NCBI GenBank assembly: GCA_025363655.1
Contig: JANYDK010000082.1
Location: forward strand, 62,001 to 126,000
Length of the DNA: 64,000 nucleotides
Direction: 5' to 3'
From: Deltaproteobacteria bacterium
GTDB taxonomy: Bacteria; Myxococcota_A; Polyangia; Polyangiales; JADJMO01
Under the pieces are notes generated by a model. The model saw only the letters and a program-made list of their open reading frames with translations. It was not told where the DNA came from and made no database searches. The stretch's first letter is position 1, and the number at the start of each line of letters is the position of its first letter. Shown one piece after another: positions 9,476-18,118 of the stretch. The position numbers and the translations under genes are program-made.

Positions 9476-10356
9476 CGGGTCACCTCCAGCGCGCGACGGG
9501 CTCGCGCGAAAACGAACGCGACGACCTGTCGGCCTGGCGCTCCCAGCGAGTTGGCAAGTTGCCTGATCTCGTCGTGCAAGATCGTGCTGCGGGCGCGGGA
9601 GCCGTCGAGGCCGAGGATGAGCACGGCGTTCGGACGACCAAGGCTTTCGTCGACGCCGACGGGCTTGCCCGCGCTCGCTTCGTCGCCGCGGACGTCGAGG
9701 AGGTCGTCGGCGAGCTGGGCGAGGAGACCGATCTTGGTGCCGAGCTCGGACCATCGCGGATCGTCCCTGCCGGCGACGAGGGAGGCGCCACGGGCGGCGA
9801 ATCGATAGAGCGCGGCCGTCTTCGCCTCGTGGTAGCGCGAGAGCTCGGCCTCGGGCTCGAGCTCGAGCGCTTGTCCGCCGATGATTCCTCGCTCGGTTCC
9901 CACGGCCTGGCCGAGGAGCATTGCCAACGCTGCTCCGTATCCTGGTGCACTGACGGCGACTTCGAACGCCTTGGCGAGGAGCGCGTCGCCGACGAGCACC
10001 GCGGTGGCGACCCCGTACGCTGCGTGGCTGCTCGGCTTTCCCCGGCGGGTGGCGGCGTCGTCGAAGCAGGGAAGATCGTCGTGCGCGAGCGACGCGGCGT
10101 GGATCAGCTCGACGGCGATCGCCACCGGCATGGCCGCGTGAGAGCTGGCGCCACACGCGGTCGCGACCTCCAACGCGAGGAGCGCGCGCTGACGCTTTCC
10201 CCCGCGGACGGCGTCGGTCATCGCCCGATGTAGGCGACGTGGCTCCCGATCGCACGAGGGCAAGACGGCGAGGAGCGCGCGCTCGACGCTCTCCGCGTCC
10301 TTCTCCATCGGGGGCTCATCGGTGCAAAACGTGTCCAAGGTTTGGATCGATGCCAT
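9472..10356 (-). CDS. crtE: Polyprenyl (geranylgeranyl) diphosphate synthase
   Basis: LIHAASLAHDDLPCFDDAATRRGKPSSH and LLAQLADDLLDVRGDEASAGKPVG Asp-rich motifs. An alternative ATG lies at 10362. Confidence 0.88.
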   Translation of the reverse strand: MASIQTLDTFCTDEPPMEKDAESVERALLAVLPSCDREPRRLHRAMTDAVRGGKRQRALLALEVATACGASSHAAMPVAIAVELIHAASLAHDDLPCFDDAATRRGKPSSHAAYGVATAVLVGDALLAKAFEVAVSAPGYGAALAMLLGQAVGTERGIIGGQALELEPEAELSRYHEAKTAALYRFAARGASLVAGRDDPRWSELGTKIGLLAQLADDLLDVRGDEASAGKPVGVDESLGRPNAVLILGLDGSRARSTILHDEIRQLANSLGAPGRQVVAFVFARARRALEVTR

Positions 10357-10416
10357 GCGCATTATCTCGCTATTCGTCGAACACGCCTCGACGGATGCAC
10401 CATGCGTGTCTAATAT

Positions 10417-11985
10417 ATGTACATGGTTAGAACGCCGAGGACAGTCGTCGTCGGGGCGGGCGTCGGTGGCCTCGCGGCGGCGCTTCGGCTCGCGGCTGCG
10501 GGCGTCGAGACGACGCTCGTCGAGCGCGCGCCCACGGTCGGCGGAAAGCTCCGCACCTTGTCCGTCGGCGACGCCCAAATCCCGGCGGGGCCGACGGTGC
10601 TGACCATGCCGTGGGCCTTCGAAGAGCTCTTCGAGGCGGCGGGCGCATCGTTCCGTGAACGCGTCCCGCTCGTGCCGCTCGATCCCATCGCCCGTCACTT
10701 CTTCGCCGACGGTTCGGTGCTCGATCTCTCCTCCGATCCCGCGCGCGCCGCGGACGACATCGGACGCTTCGCCGGGGCCTCCGAGGCCGCCGGACATCGC
10801 GCCTTCCTCGCCCACGGCAAGCGCATCTTCGACACCGTCTTCGAGCCCTATTTCCGCCGGCCCCTGCCGAAGTTGGGTGAGCTCTTCTCGCTCGCCGGGC
10901 TGAAGATGGCGAGCTCGGTCACGCGCATCGACGCCGCCCGCAGCATGTGGCGAGCTCTTCAGGATTTCTTCCGCGATCCACGGCTCCTCGCGCTCTTCGG
11001 TCGCTATGCCACCTATGTCGGCAGCTCGCCGTTCGCGGCGCCCGGCACGCTCAACCTCGTCGCCTGGGTCGAGCAGGCCTTCGGCGTGCATCGGGTCGTC
11101 GGAGGCATCGAGCACCTCGCGCGCGCGATCCATCAGCGCTTCACCGAGCTCGGCGGGCTCACCCTTCTCGACGCCGAGGTGACCGCAATCGAGCGCGTGG
11201 GGGGCGCGGTGAGCACCGTCGTCCTCGCCGATGGGCGCGTCTTGCCTGCAGATGCGGTGATCTGGAACGGCGAGGCGACGGCGCTCGAGAGGCTCGTCGA
11301 GGGCGATCGCACGCCGAGCGCGCTCCCCTCGCTCTCGGCCTTCCTCCACCTGGTGGTCGCGAAGCGCCTCGATGCGCCGCTTCTCCACCACACCGTCGTC
11401 TTCCCCGTCGACTACCGGGCCGAGCACGACGACTTGTTCACACACGCGCGTCCGCCGCGTGATCCGACGGTCTATCTCTGCGCTCCCGATCGCCTCGGTG
11501 AAATCGACGGAGCGCGAATCGCTCCCGGCCTCGCCGGCGAAGTCACCGCCGAACGGCTGTTCATGCTCACCAACGCGCCCGGCGCGCGGCCGATCGATGG
11601 GCCCGAGGAGATACGATGTCGGCAACGAATTCGGACGACGCTCGCGCGGGCGAACCTCACGATCGAGTCGATCCGCGCGGAGCGAGTGGTGACTCCGCAG
11701 GACTTCGCGGCGCGATTTCCAGGCAGCCGCGGCTCGATCTACGGCGCGGCCCAGAGCTCTCCCTTCTCCGCGCTCAGTCGACCGTCGAACGCGCACCCGC
11801 GCTGCTCCGGCCTCTTTCGGGTGGGTGGCAGCGTGCACCCGGGCGCGGGTCTACCGATGGTCACGCTCTCGGCGGCGATCGCCTGCGACGCAGCCCTGCG
11901 TCACCTCTCGCGATCGACCTCGACCTCGACCTCGCCCACGTCCCGCCGGACGACGGATACGCTTGGTGGTACCTCGACGGCGTGA
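10417..11985 (+). CDS. crtD: CrtD-like carotenoid 3,4-desaturase / hydroxyneurosporene desaturase family
   Basis: VVVGAGVGGLAAALRLAAAGVETTLVERAPTVGGKLRT...FLHLVVAKRLDAPLLHHTVVFPVDYRAEHDDLF...FRVGGSVHPGAGLPMVTLSA; precedes crtC. Alternative ATG at 10423. Confidence 0.8.
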   Translation: MYMVRTPRTVVVGAGVGGLAAALRLAAAGVETTLVERAPTVGGKLRTLSVGDAQIPAGPTVLTMPWAFEELFEAAGASFRERVPLVPLDPIARHFFADGSVLDLSSDPARAADDIGRFAGASEAAGHRAFLAHGKRIFDTVFEPYFRRPLPKLGELFSLAGLKMASSVTRIDAARSMWRALQDFFRDPRLLALFGRYATYVGSSPFAAPGTLNLVAWVEQAFGVHRVVGGIEHLARAIHQRFTELGGLTLLDAEVTAIERVGGAVSTVVLADGRVLPADAVIWNGEATALERLVEGDRTPSALPSLSAFLHLVVAKRLDAPLLHHTVVFPVDYRAEHDDLFTHARPPRDPTVYLCAPDRLGEIDGARIAPGLAGEVTAERLFMLTNAPGARPIDGPEEIRCRQRIRTTLARANLTIESIRAERVVTPQDFAARFPGSRGSIYGAAQSSPFSALSRPSNAHPRCSGLFRVGGSVHPGAGLPMVTLSAAIACDAALRHLSRSTSTSTSPTSRRTTDTLGGTSTA

Positions 11986-12902
11986 GCGACTGCGGTCGAT
12001 ACTCGATCGTCGCCATTTTCTGCGTCGGATTCGTCTTCTCTCCGAGCTACGCGGCTGCGCGCCGCCTCGGCAGGGCCGACCCGACCGCACACGTCGCCGT
12101 CAACGTCGTCGTCCACGACCGTCATCGGCGCGTCGTCTGGGCGATGAACGAACGAGGGAGTGATGCGCGACGCGCCAGTCGTCACGCGCTGACCCTCGGC
12201 CGCTCGCAGCTCTCGTGTGACGAAAAGGGGGTGAGCGTCGCCCTCGACGAGCCCGAAACCGCGTTTTTCGGTCGGAAAAAAGGGCATCTCGTGGGGACTC
12301 TTCGCCTCGACGCGGAGCAGGGCGCCGCCCCCTCGGTGAAGCTCGCCGACGGTCACGCGTGGCGCGCGTTCATCCCGTCGGGTCGCATCCGCGTCGAGCT
12401 GCCTTCGCACGGCATCTCCTTCGGCGGCGACGGCTACCTCGACGCGAACCGCGGCGTCGAGCCGCTCGAGCGCGCGTTCTCCAAGTGGTCGTGGGTGCGC
12501 CGGCGCCGTGGCGATCGCGTCGACGTGGTCTACGACGTCCATCCACGGCAGGGCGAGCGGCGCGCGTTTCTCCTCTCGGGCGACCGTCATCACGTCGCCG
12601 TCTCCGAGGTCGCGCACGTGCGCACGAGGGCGACGCAGCGCACGGGATTCGGCCTCGAAATCGATTCCCTCGAGGTCGGCGGCGCCCCCTCTTCACGTCG
12701 TCCGCCGAGCCGCATCTTCGTCGAGCCGACCGTGGTCATCGACGACACGCCCTTCTATGCCCGCTATCGAATCGCCGGCGGAGAAGGCCTCGGCGAGACG
12801 CTCGATCTCGATCGCTTCGAGAACCGATTCGTCCAACATCTGCTCGGCTATCGCATCCACCGTGAGCGTCGGCGAGCGCCGGGGAGGCTGGCCGATCGGT
12901 GA
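11982..12902 (+). CDS. crtC: CrtC carotenoid 1,2-hydratase (start uncertain)
   Basis: VFSPSYAAARRLGRADPTAHVAVNVVVH...FGGDGYLDANRGVEPLERAFSKWSWVR...; the conserved-looking VPPDDGYAWWYLDGVSD begins upstream at about 11937. GTG at 11982 is the first standard start after 11616. Confidence 0.75.
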   Translation: MSDCGRYSIVAIFCVGFVFSPSYAAARRLGRADPTAHVAVNVVVHDRHRRVVWAMNERGSDARRASRHALTLGRSQLSCDEKGVSVALDEPETAFFGRKKGHLVGTLRLDAEQGAAPSVKLADGHAWRAFIPSGRIRVELPSHGISFGGDGYLDANRGVEPLERAFSKWSWVRRRRGDRVDVVYDVHPRQGERRAFLLSGDRHHVAVSEVAHVRTRATQRTGFGLEIDSLEVGGAPSSRRPPSRIFVEPTVVIDDTPFYARYRIAGGEGLGETLDLDRFENRFVQHLLGYRIHRERRRAPGRLADR

Positions 12903-14170
12903 CGGATGTCGTCTCCGTCGTCTCCGTCGTCTTCGCGACCTTCGCCGGAGGTTTCGCGTTGGCCGAGCTGCGAGCGCTCGGGGCGCGACGCGTGACCGAA
13001 ACGGTTCACTTCGAGGCCGATCGGCGTCGGGTGATCGTACGTCCCCTCGCAAGCGGCGCGGCACCACCGTGGCTCGCGGAAGCCCTCGCAAGCACATTTC
13101 GAGCAGCGCGCAGCGGGGACGTCGTCGTCTTCTCCGTGGCCTCGGTCGACGATCCGGCATCTTCGATCGCGCGCGTAGCCATCCGTCGTGGCCTCCGCGT
13201 CGCGCCCAGCGTCGCCGCGCACCTGGTGGTGGGAGGTCCGAGCGGTCCCAACGGCAAGGTCTGTCGCCTCGCCGAGGCGCTCCGTCGACTTCCTGACATT
13301 CTTGCCATTTCGAAAAATCCGCGAGCGCCCTTGGTCGTCATCGCCGACGACGACGTCGCCCTCCGTCGACGTCTCCTCGACGCGCTCGACGCTGCCGTGC
13401 ATGCCGAGGTCGCCGCAGCTTGGGCGGCTCCCGTGGAAGATCGACCGGGCCTCGTGAGAGCCCTCGGCGATCGCGCATCGGCTGCGATTCTCGATGGTTC
13501 AGCGCATGCGTTCCCAGCGCTCGGCGCGCTCCCGACCGGCGATGCACCAACCTTCGTCGGCAAGGCCTTCGCGATCGACGCCGATGTGCTCACCACGCTC
13601 GGCGGCTTCGATGCGCTCCGAAATCACCTCGGAGAGGACGCCGAGCTCTCGCGCCGAATCTCCGCGATGGGTCGAAAAAGTGCGCTCGTCGAGGTGCCAG
13701 CCCGATCGCTCGCGTACGGTCGGACGTTTCGCGAGGTCGTCGCACGCTACGCACGTTGGCTCGCCGTGGTGCGCGCGCAGCGTCCGCATTTGCTCGCGAG
13801 CTATCCGCTCTGCCTCGCGCCACTACCGATCGTGCTCGGTCTCGCCGCGCTCGCGCACACCAAGCCGGCCCTCGTCGCCGCCGCCCTCGCGGTGCTCCTG
13901 CGCCTCCTGCTCTCGGTGCGCCTACACGCCTACTTCGCTCGTAGGCGCACGATTTTTCGGCAATTCGTCGATCTCTTCCTCGCCGACGCGACGTTGCTGA
14001 GCGCGCTCGTCGTCACGCTCGGCACTCGTTCTCATGCTTGGCGCGGGCGCACCCTGGTCCTTCGTCGTGGAGTCATCGTCGAGTCTCCCCAGCCTCACCA
14101 GCTCGACGCCAAGTTGAGGCCCCATCGCGAGAGCTCGCGCGGTCCGAGCGCTCGCACGACCTCGCGATAG
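12899..14170 (+). CDS. Family 2 glycosyltransferase (ceramide glucosyltransferase/CruC-like), C-terminal TM segments
   Basis: FSVASVDDPASSIARVAI...VVGGPSGPNGKVCRLAEALRR..ILAISKNPRAPLVVIADDDVAL...GKAFAIDADVLTTLGGFDAL...LGEDAELSRRI; GTG start overlaps crtC stop. Confidence 0.75.
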   Translation: MTDVVSVVSVVFATFAGGFALAELRALGARRVTETVHFEADRRRVIVRPLASGAAPPWLAEALASTFRAARSGDVVVFSVASVDDPASSIARVAIRRGLRVAPSVAAHLVVGGPSGPNGKVCRLAEALRRLPDILAISKNPRAPLVVIADDDVALRRRLLDALDAAVHAEVAAAWAAPVEDRPGLVRALGDRASAAILDGSAHAFPALGALPTGDAPTFVGKAFAIDADVLTTLGGFDALRNHLGEDAELSRRISAMGRKSALVEVPARSLAYGRTFREVVARYARWLAVVRAQRPHLLASYPLCLAPLPIVLGLAALAHTKPALVAAALAVLLRLLLSVRLHAYFARRRTIFRQFVDLFLADATLLSALVVTLGTRSHAWRGRTLVLRRGVIVESPQPHQLDAKLRPHRESSRGPSARTTSR

Positions 14171-15552
14171 ACGGCTGGACGTCGCAGCGAGATGCGTCCG
14201 AGGAGCCGGACGACGTCGATCGGGGCCGCTTCGTCGCGAAGAAATGCCGCGAATCGAGCCTCCCCGGACGCTGCGAGCGCTGCGAAAGCGTCGTCGAGGA
14301 GCAAGCAGACACGTCCATCGACGGCGCGTGCTCCGCGGGCGGTGAGCATGAGCGCGAGGGCGCCGAGGAGTCGCAGCATCTTCGGCTCGACGGTGGTGGC
14401 CTCCAGGGCTGCGCGGTCGAGCCGATCGTGCGCGAGGGCCAGCGACACCTTCTCGGCGATCGGTCCGAACGAGCGGAGCATCGATCCGAAGCCGCAGAAC
14501 GTCAGCGGTGAGTGTCGAGCTGCGGCATCGCCGACCAGGAGCACACGATCGTGCGGCGAAACGTGCGTGGTTCGAAGCCTCGAGTGCCCGGGAATGATGC
14601 CGAAGGTCGGTCGCAGGAGCGTTCCCACGCCGCGCTTGTAGCGAGGACGGGTGCGGAAGAATCGCTCGAAGAGTCCTCGCAGGGGCGCGTCGTCGAGCTC
14701 GTTGCGCTCGGCGTAGTGGAATAGATAGACAGTCAATGCATCCCGTTCACCACCTTCGGGGAAGCCCTCCCAGACGTGCTGACGACCCTCCTCGACACCC
14801 TCGGTGGTCGCGAGAATCTCGCCGACATGCGGCTGCCACTGGTCACGCGCTTCGCCTCGCTCGAGGCCCTCGATAGCGCCGCCGACCGTGGGACAGAACA
14901 GGTCGTGCTCGGCGAAGGGGCTGGCGACGCCGAGCGCATCGAGGAGGAGCCGCGCGCGAATCTCCTCGTGCTCGCCGCGCGCCGAACGTGCGGTGACGAC
15001 GACGCCATCCTTGGCGAGCTCGAGGCTTTCGACGGTGCGCTCCTCGAAGAGCTGGACGCCGAGTGCTTCGCAGCGAGCACGAAGCGCGCGAAGGAGGGAG
15101 GCCGCGTCGACGGAGCAGTCGAGGACGCCGCGCACCGGATAGCTACCGCCGCCATGCCAGAAGCAGACGCCTCTCTCGTAGCGCGCGAGCACGAGGGCCT
15201 CGACTTCGTCGCGTGAGAAGAGACCTTCGAGCGCCGAGAGCTCGGCCCGGCTGGCGTTCCATCCACGATGACCGACCCCGATGCGTGCGCGATCGACGAC
15301 CGCGACGCGCAGACCTCCCTTCGCGAGGGCGACGGCGTGGAGGAGAGAGAGTCCGCCGCCGGCGAGGACGACGTCGAAGTCGCTGCCTCTGCCGAGCGTG
15401 CGGCGTGAATGAACGACGCGTGGACGCGCGCGAAGGTCGGCGAAGCTCGCCTCCATCGCCGTGAGGCGCTCGAACATCGCTGCGCCCTCGGTGAGCGAAG
15501 AGAATGCCTCGGCCGTGCGAGGAAATCGCTCGCGCTCGTTCGGGGACTTCAT
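14095..15552 (-). CDS. FAD-dependent lycopene cyclase, CruA/CruP-like
   Basis: FDVVLAGGGLSLLHAVALAKGGLRVAVVDRARIGVGHRGWNASRAELSALEGLFSRDEVEALVLARYERGVCFWHGGG...VRGVLDCSVDAASLLRALRARCEALG. Confidence 0.7.
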   Translation of the reverse strand: MKSPNERERFPRTAEAFSSLTEGAAMFERLTAMEASFADLRARPRVVHSRRTLGRGSDFDVVLAGGGLSLLHAVALAKGGLRVAVVDRARIGVGHRGWNASRAELSALEGLFSRDEVEALVLARYERGVCFWHGGGSYPVRGVLDCSVDAASLLRALRARCEALGVQLFEERTVESLELAKDGVVVTARSARGEHEEIRARLLLDALGVASPFAEHDLFCPTVGGAIEGLERGEARDQWQPHVGEILATTEGVEEGRQHVWEGFPEGGERDALTVYLFHYAERNELDDAPLRGLFERFFRTRPRYKRGVGTLLRPTFGIIPGHSRLRTTHVSPHDRVLLVGDAAARHSPLTFCGFGSMLRSFGPIAEKVSLALAHDRLDRAALEATTVEPKMLRLLGALALMLTARGARAVDGRVCLLLDDAFAALAASGEARFAAFLRDEAAPIDVVRLLGRISLRRPAVYREVVRALGPRELSRWGLNLASSW

Positions 15553-16538
15553 GAGGCCTTCGCGCCGACGAGCGCATCGATGAGCGGAAGGCCGGCGGCG
15601 AGGGGCGGATCGAGTGCGAGCGGCAGGCGCTGATGCGACGCGGCGAGGGCGCGACCGAGGAGGAGCACCTTGCGTCGTCGCGAGACGTGCACGCGTTTCG
15701 AGACCGATTCGTAGTGCGTGCGTCGTAGCTCGTCGCCGATCGCGCTGTAGATACGGCGTGCCGACGCGATCGCGAAACGGCACGCGCCCGGAAGCCCGGG
15801 CACACCGGTGTCGGCGCGTCGGTAGAGCACGTCGGCCTCGTCGAGCGTGCGCGCGACGACGCGACGAAGCTCGGGCGTCGCCCTCCTTGCCGCCAGCACG
15901 TCCTGCGGGCGCAGGCCCTCGTCGCGGAGCCACGTCGCCGGCAAATAGACGCGTCCGCGTGCAGCGTCCTCGCCGACGTCACGCGCGATGTTCGTCAGCT
16001 GCATCGCCACCCCGAGATCGAGCGCCCGCGCGAGGACCACGCGATCGCGTACGCCCATCAGGTGGGTCATCATCAACCCGACGGCGCCGGCGACGCGCAC
16101 CGCGTACCGTTCGAGCTCGGCCTCGTCCTGTACCTCGCGCTGGCCGAGATCTTCCTCCATCCCGTCCAGAAGCGCGTCGGGCAGTACGCGAGGCAGTCCC
16201 GTACGGGCGACGAGGCGCGCGAAGGCTCGATCGACGGGCTGCTCGCTCGGCCGATCGCGATAGACCGCGTCGAGTCGGCCCCGGAGTCCGCAAAGTCGGA
16301 CGGCGGCCGCGTCCTCGGAAGCCATCTTCGGCGAAACGAGACCGTCGCTCGGATCTGCGAGATCCACCGCGTCATCAGCGACGCGGCAGAATGCATAAAG
16401 AGTCCATGCATCTCGCCGCACGTCGGCGGGGAGGAGCCAAGAGCTCAGATAGAAGCTCTTCGACGCCCGCGCCGTGATCGCGCGGCAGGCGTCCAAGTCT
16501 CGTTCACGCGTGAGCCTCTCGGTCATCGGTCGCGTCAC
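15549..16538 (-). CDS. crtB: Phytoene synthase
   Basis: ASKSFYLSSWLLPADVRRDAWTLYAFCRVADDAVDLAD...AMQLTNIARDVGEDAARGRVYLPATWL; GTG start overlaps crtI stop (alternative ATG 16526). Confidence 0.93.
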   Translation of the reverse strand: MTRPMTERLTRERDLDACRAITARASKSFYLSSWLLPADVRRDAWTLYAFCRVADDAVDLADPSDGLVSPKMASEDAAAVRLCGLRGRLDAVYRDRPSEQPVDRAFARLVARTGLPRVLPDALLDGMEEDLGQREVQDEAELERYAVRVAGAVGLMMTHLMGVRDRVVLARALDLGVAMQLTNIARDVGEDAARGRVYLPATWLRDEGLRPQDVLAARRATPELRRVVARTLDEADVLYRRADTGVPGLPGACRFAIASARRIYSAIGDELRRTHYESVSKRVHVSRRRKVLLLGRALAASHQRLPLALDPPLAAGLPLIDALVGAKAS

Positions 16539-18118
16539 CAACGGCTCGCATGGGGAAGGAGGCGATCGAGCACCTTGGCCGAAGAGAGCACTCCGGGCAT
16601 ACCGGCACCAGGATGCGTGCCGGCGCCGACGAAGTAGAGGTGCTCGAGCTCTTCGCTCTCGTTGTGCGGCCGAAACCAGGCCGATTGCCAGAGGACGGGC
16701 TCGACGCTGAAGGCCGAGCCCTTGTAGGCGTAGAGCTCGTCGCGAAAATCGAGCGGCGTGAACGAGCGCTGGGTGACGATCTCGCTGCGCAGCCCCGGCA
16801 TCACCGTCTGCTCGAGATAGTCGAGGACGCGCTCGCGATAGGGCTCGACCTGCCGTCGCCAATCGACGCCGGAGTCGAGGTGGGGCACCGGCGAGAGGAC
16901 GTAGAGCGTCTCGCCCCCGGGCGGCGCGAGCGAAGGATCGGTGCGGGTCGGTGCGTGGAGATAGAGGCTGAAGTCGTCGGCGAGCACCTTGCGTTGGAAG
17001 ATGTCGTCGAGGAGCCCGCGATAGCGCGGACCGAGCAGGATGGTGTGGTGCGCGAGGTCTGGATACGCGCGTTTGGTGCCGAAATAGTGGACGAAGAGGC
17101 TCATCGAGTAGCTCATCGAATCGAGCTTTCGATCGGTGAACTTCTTTCGATGGCGCGCCGGAATGAGGTTCTTGTACGTCCAGGCGATGTCGCTGTTGCA
17201 GACGACGAGATCGGCGCCGAGGCGGCGACCGTTCGCGAGCCGCACCCCCGACGCGCGCTTGCCGGTGACCTCGATCTCTTCGACCTCGGCACCGAGCTCG
17301 AGCTCGCCGCCCATGCGCTCGATGAGCGACACCAGCCCACCGACGAGCGCGCCGGTGCCGCCGATGGGAAAGTGCACGCCCCATTTGCGCTCCAAATAGA
17401 GGATGAGCGTGTAGATCGAGGTCGTTCGATAGGGGTTTCCCCCGACCAAGAGCGGATGGAACGAGAGCACCTGTCGCAGCTTGGGGTGCTTGATGTACTT
17501 GCCGACGAGCCCCGCCACCGAGTGGTGCGAGCCGAGGCGAATCATCGCCGGGATGATCTTCACCATGTCGCGCAGACGACCGAACGGCGCGTCGGCGAGC
17601 TCGGTGAAGCCCTTGTCGAAGATCTTCTCCGACTCGAGGAGGAAGCGCTCGTAGCCTTCGACGTCCTCGGGAGAGATGCGACGCACCTCGGCGCGCATCC
17701 GCTCCGGGTCGCCCGAATAGTCGAAGACGTCGCCGTCGTCGAAGCGGATGCGATAGAACGGATCGACCGGTCGGAGATCGATTTCATCCTCCATTTTCAG
17801 CCCCGCGAGCTCCCACAGCTCGGCGAAGAGCTGCGGCGCGGTGACCACGGTCGGTCCGGCGTCGAAGACGTGGCCTTGGTCGCGATGGACGTAGGCCCGG
17901 CCGCCGAACTGATCGCGCTTCTCGAGGACGCGCACGCGATAGCCGCGTGCGAGGAGCCGCACCGCCGCCGCGAGGCCACCGAACCCGGAGCCGATCACCA
18001 ACGCGAGGGGCGCGTTCGCGGCCGGTCTCCGATTCCGCGTACGGGAGCCGTCGCCGTTTCGTGATTGGGGGGGAATGGCAACGATGTCCGGAATGGCAGG
18101 AATGGCGGGAGTGCTCAC
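16535..18118 (-). CDS. crtI: Phytoene desaturase
   Basis: ALVIGSGFGGLAAAVRLLARGYRVRVLEKRDQFGGRAYVHRDQGHVFDAGPTVVTAP...LYFVGAGTHPGAGMPGVLSSAKV; GTG start overlaps upstream stop. Confidence 0.92.
   Translation of the reverse strand: MSTPAIPAIPDIVAIPPQSRNGDGSRTRNRRPAANAPLALVIGSGFGGLAAAVRLLARGYRVRVLEKRDQFGGRAYVHRDQGHVFDAGPTVVTAPQLFAELWELAGLKMEDEIDLRPVDPFYRIRFDDGDVFDYSGDPERMRAEVRRISPEDVEGYERFLLESEKIFDKGFTELADAPFGRLRDMVKIIPAMIRLGSHHSVAGLVGKYIKHPKLRQVLSFHPLLVGGNPYRTTSIYTLILYLERKWGVHFPIGGTGALVGGLVSLIERMGGELELGAEVEEIEVTGKRASGVRLANGRRLGADLVVCNSDIAWTYKNLIPARHRKKFTDRKLDSMSYSMSLFVHYFGTKRAYPDLAHHTILLGPRYRGLLDDIFQRKVLADDFSLYLHAPTRTDPSLAPPGGETLYVLSPVPHLDSGVDWRRQVEPYRERVLDYLEQTVMPGLRSEIVTQRSFTPLDFRDELYAYKGSAFSVEPVLWQSAWFRPHNESEELEHLYFVGAGTHPGAGMPGVLSSAKVLDRLLPHASRW

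Noticed and set aside
16550-18064. 504-aa + ORF antisense to crtI
   Set aside because: Shadow ORF with no domain signature.
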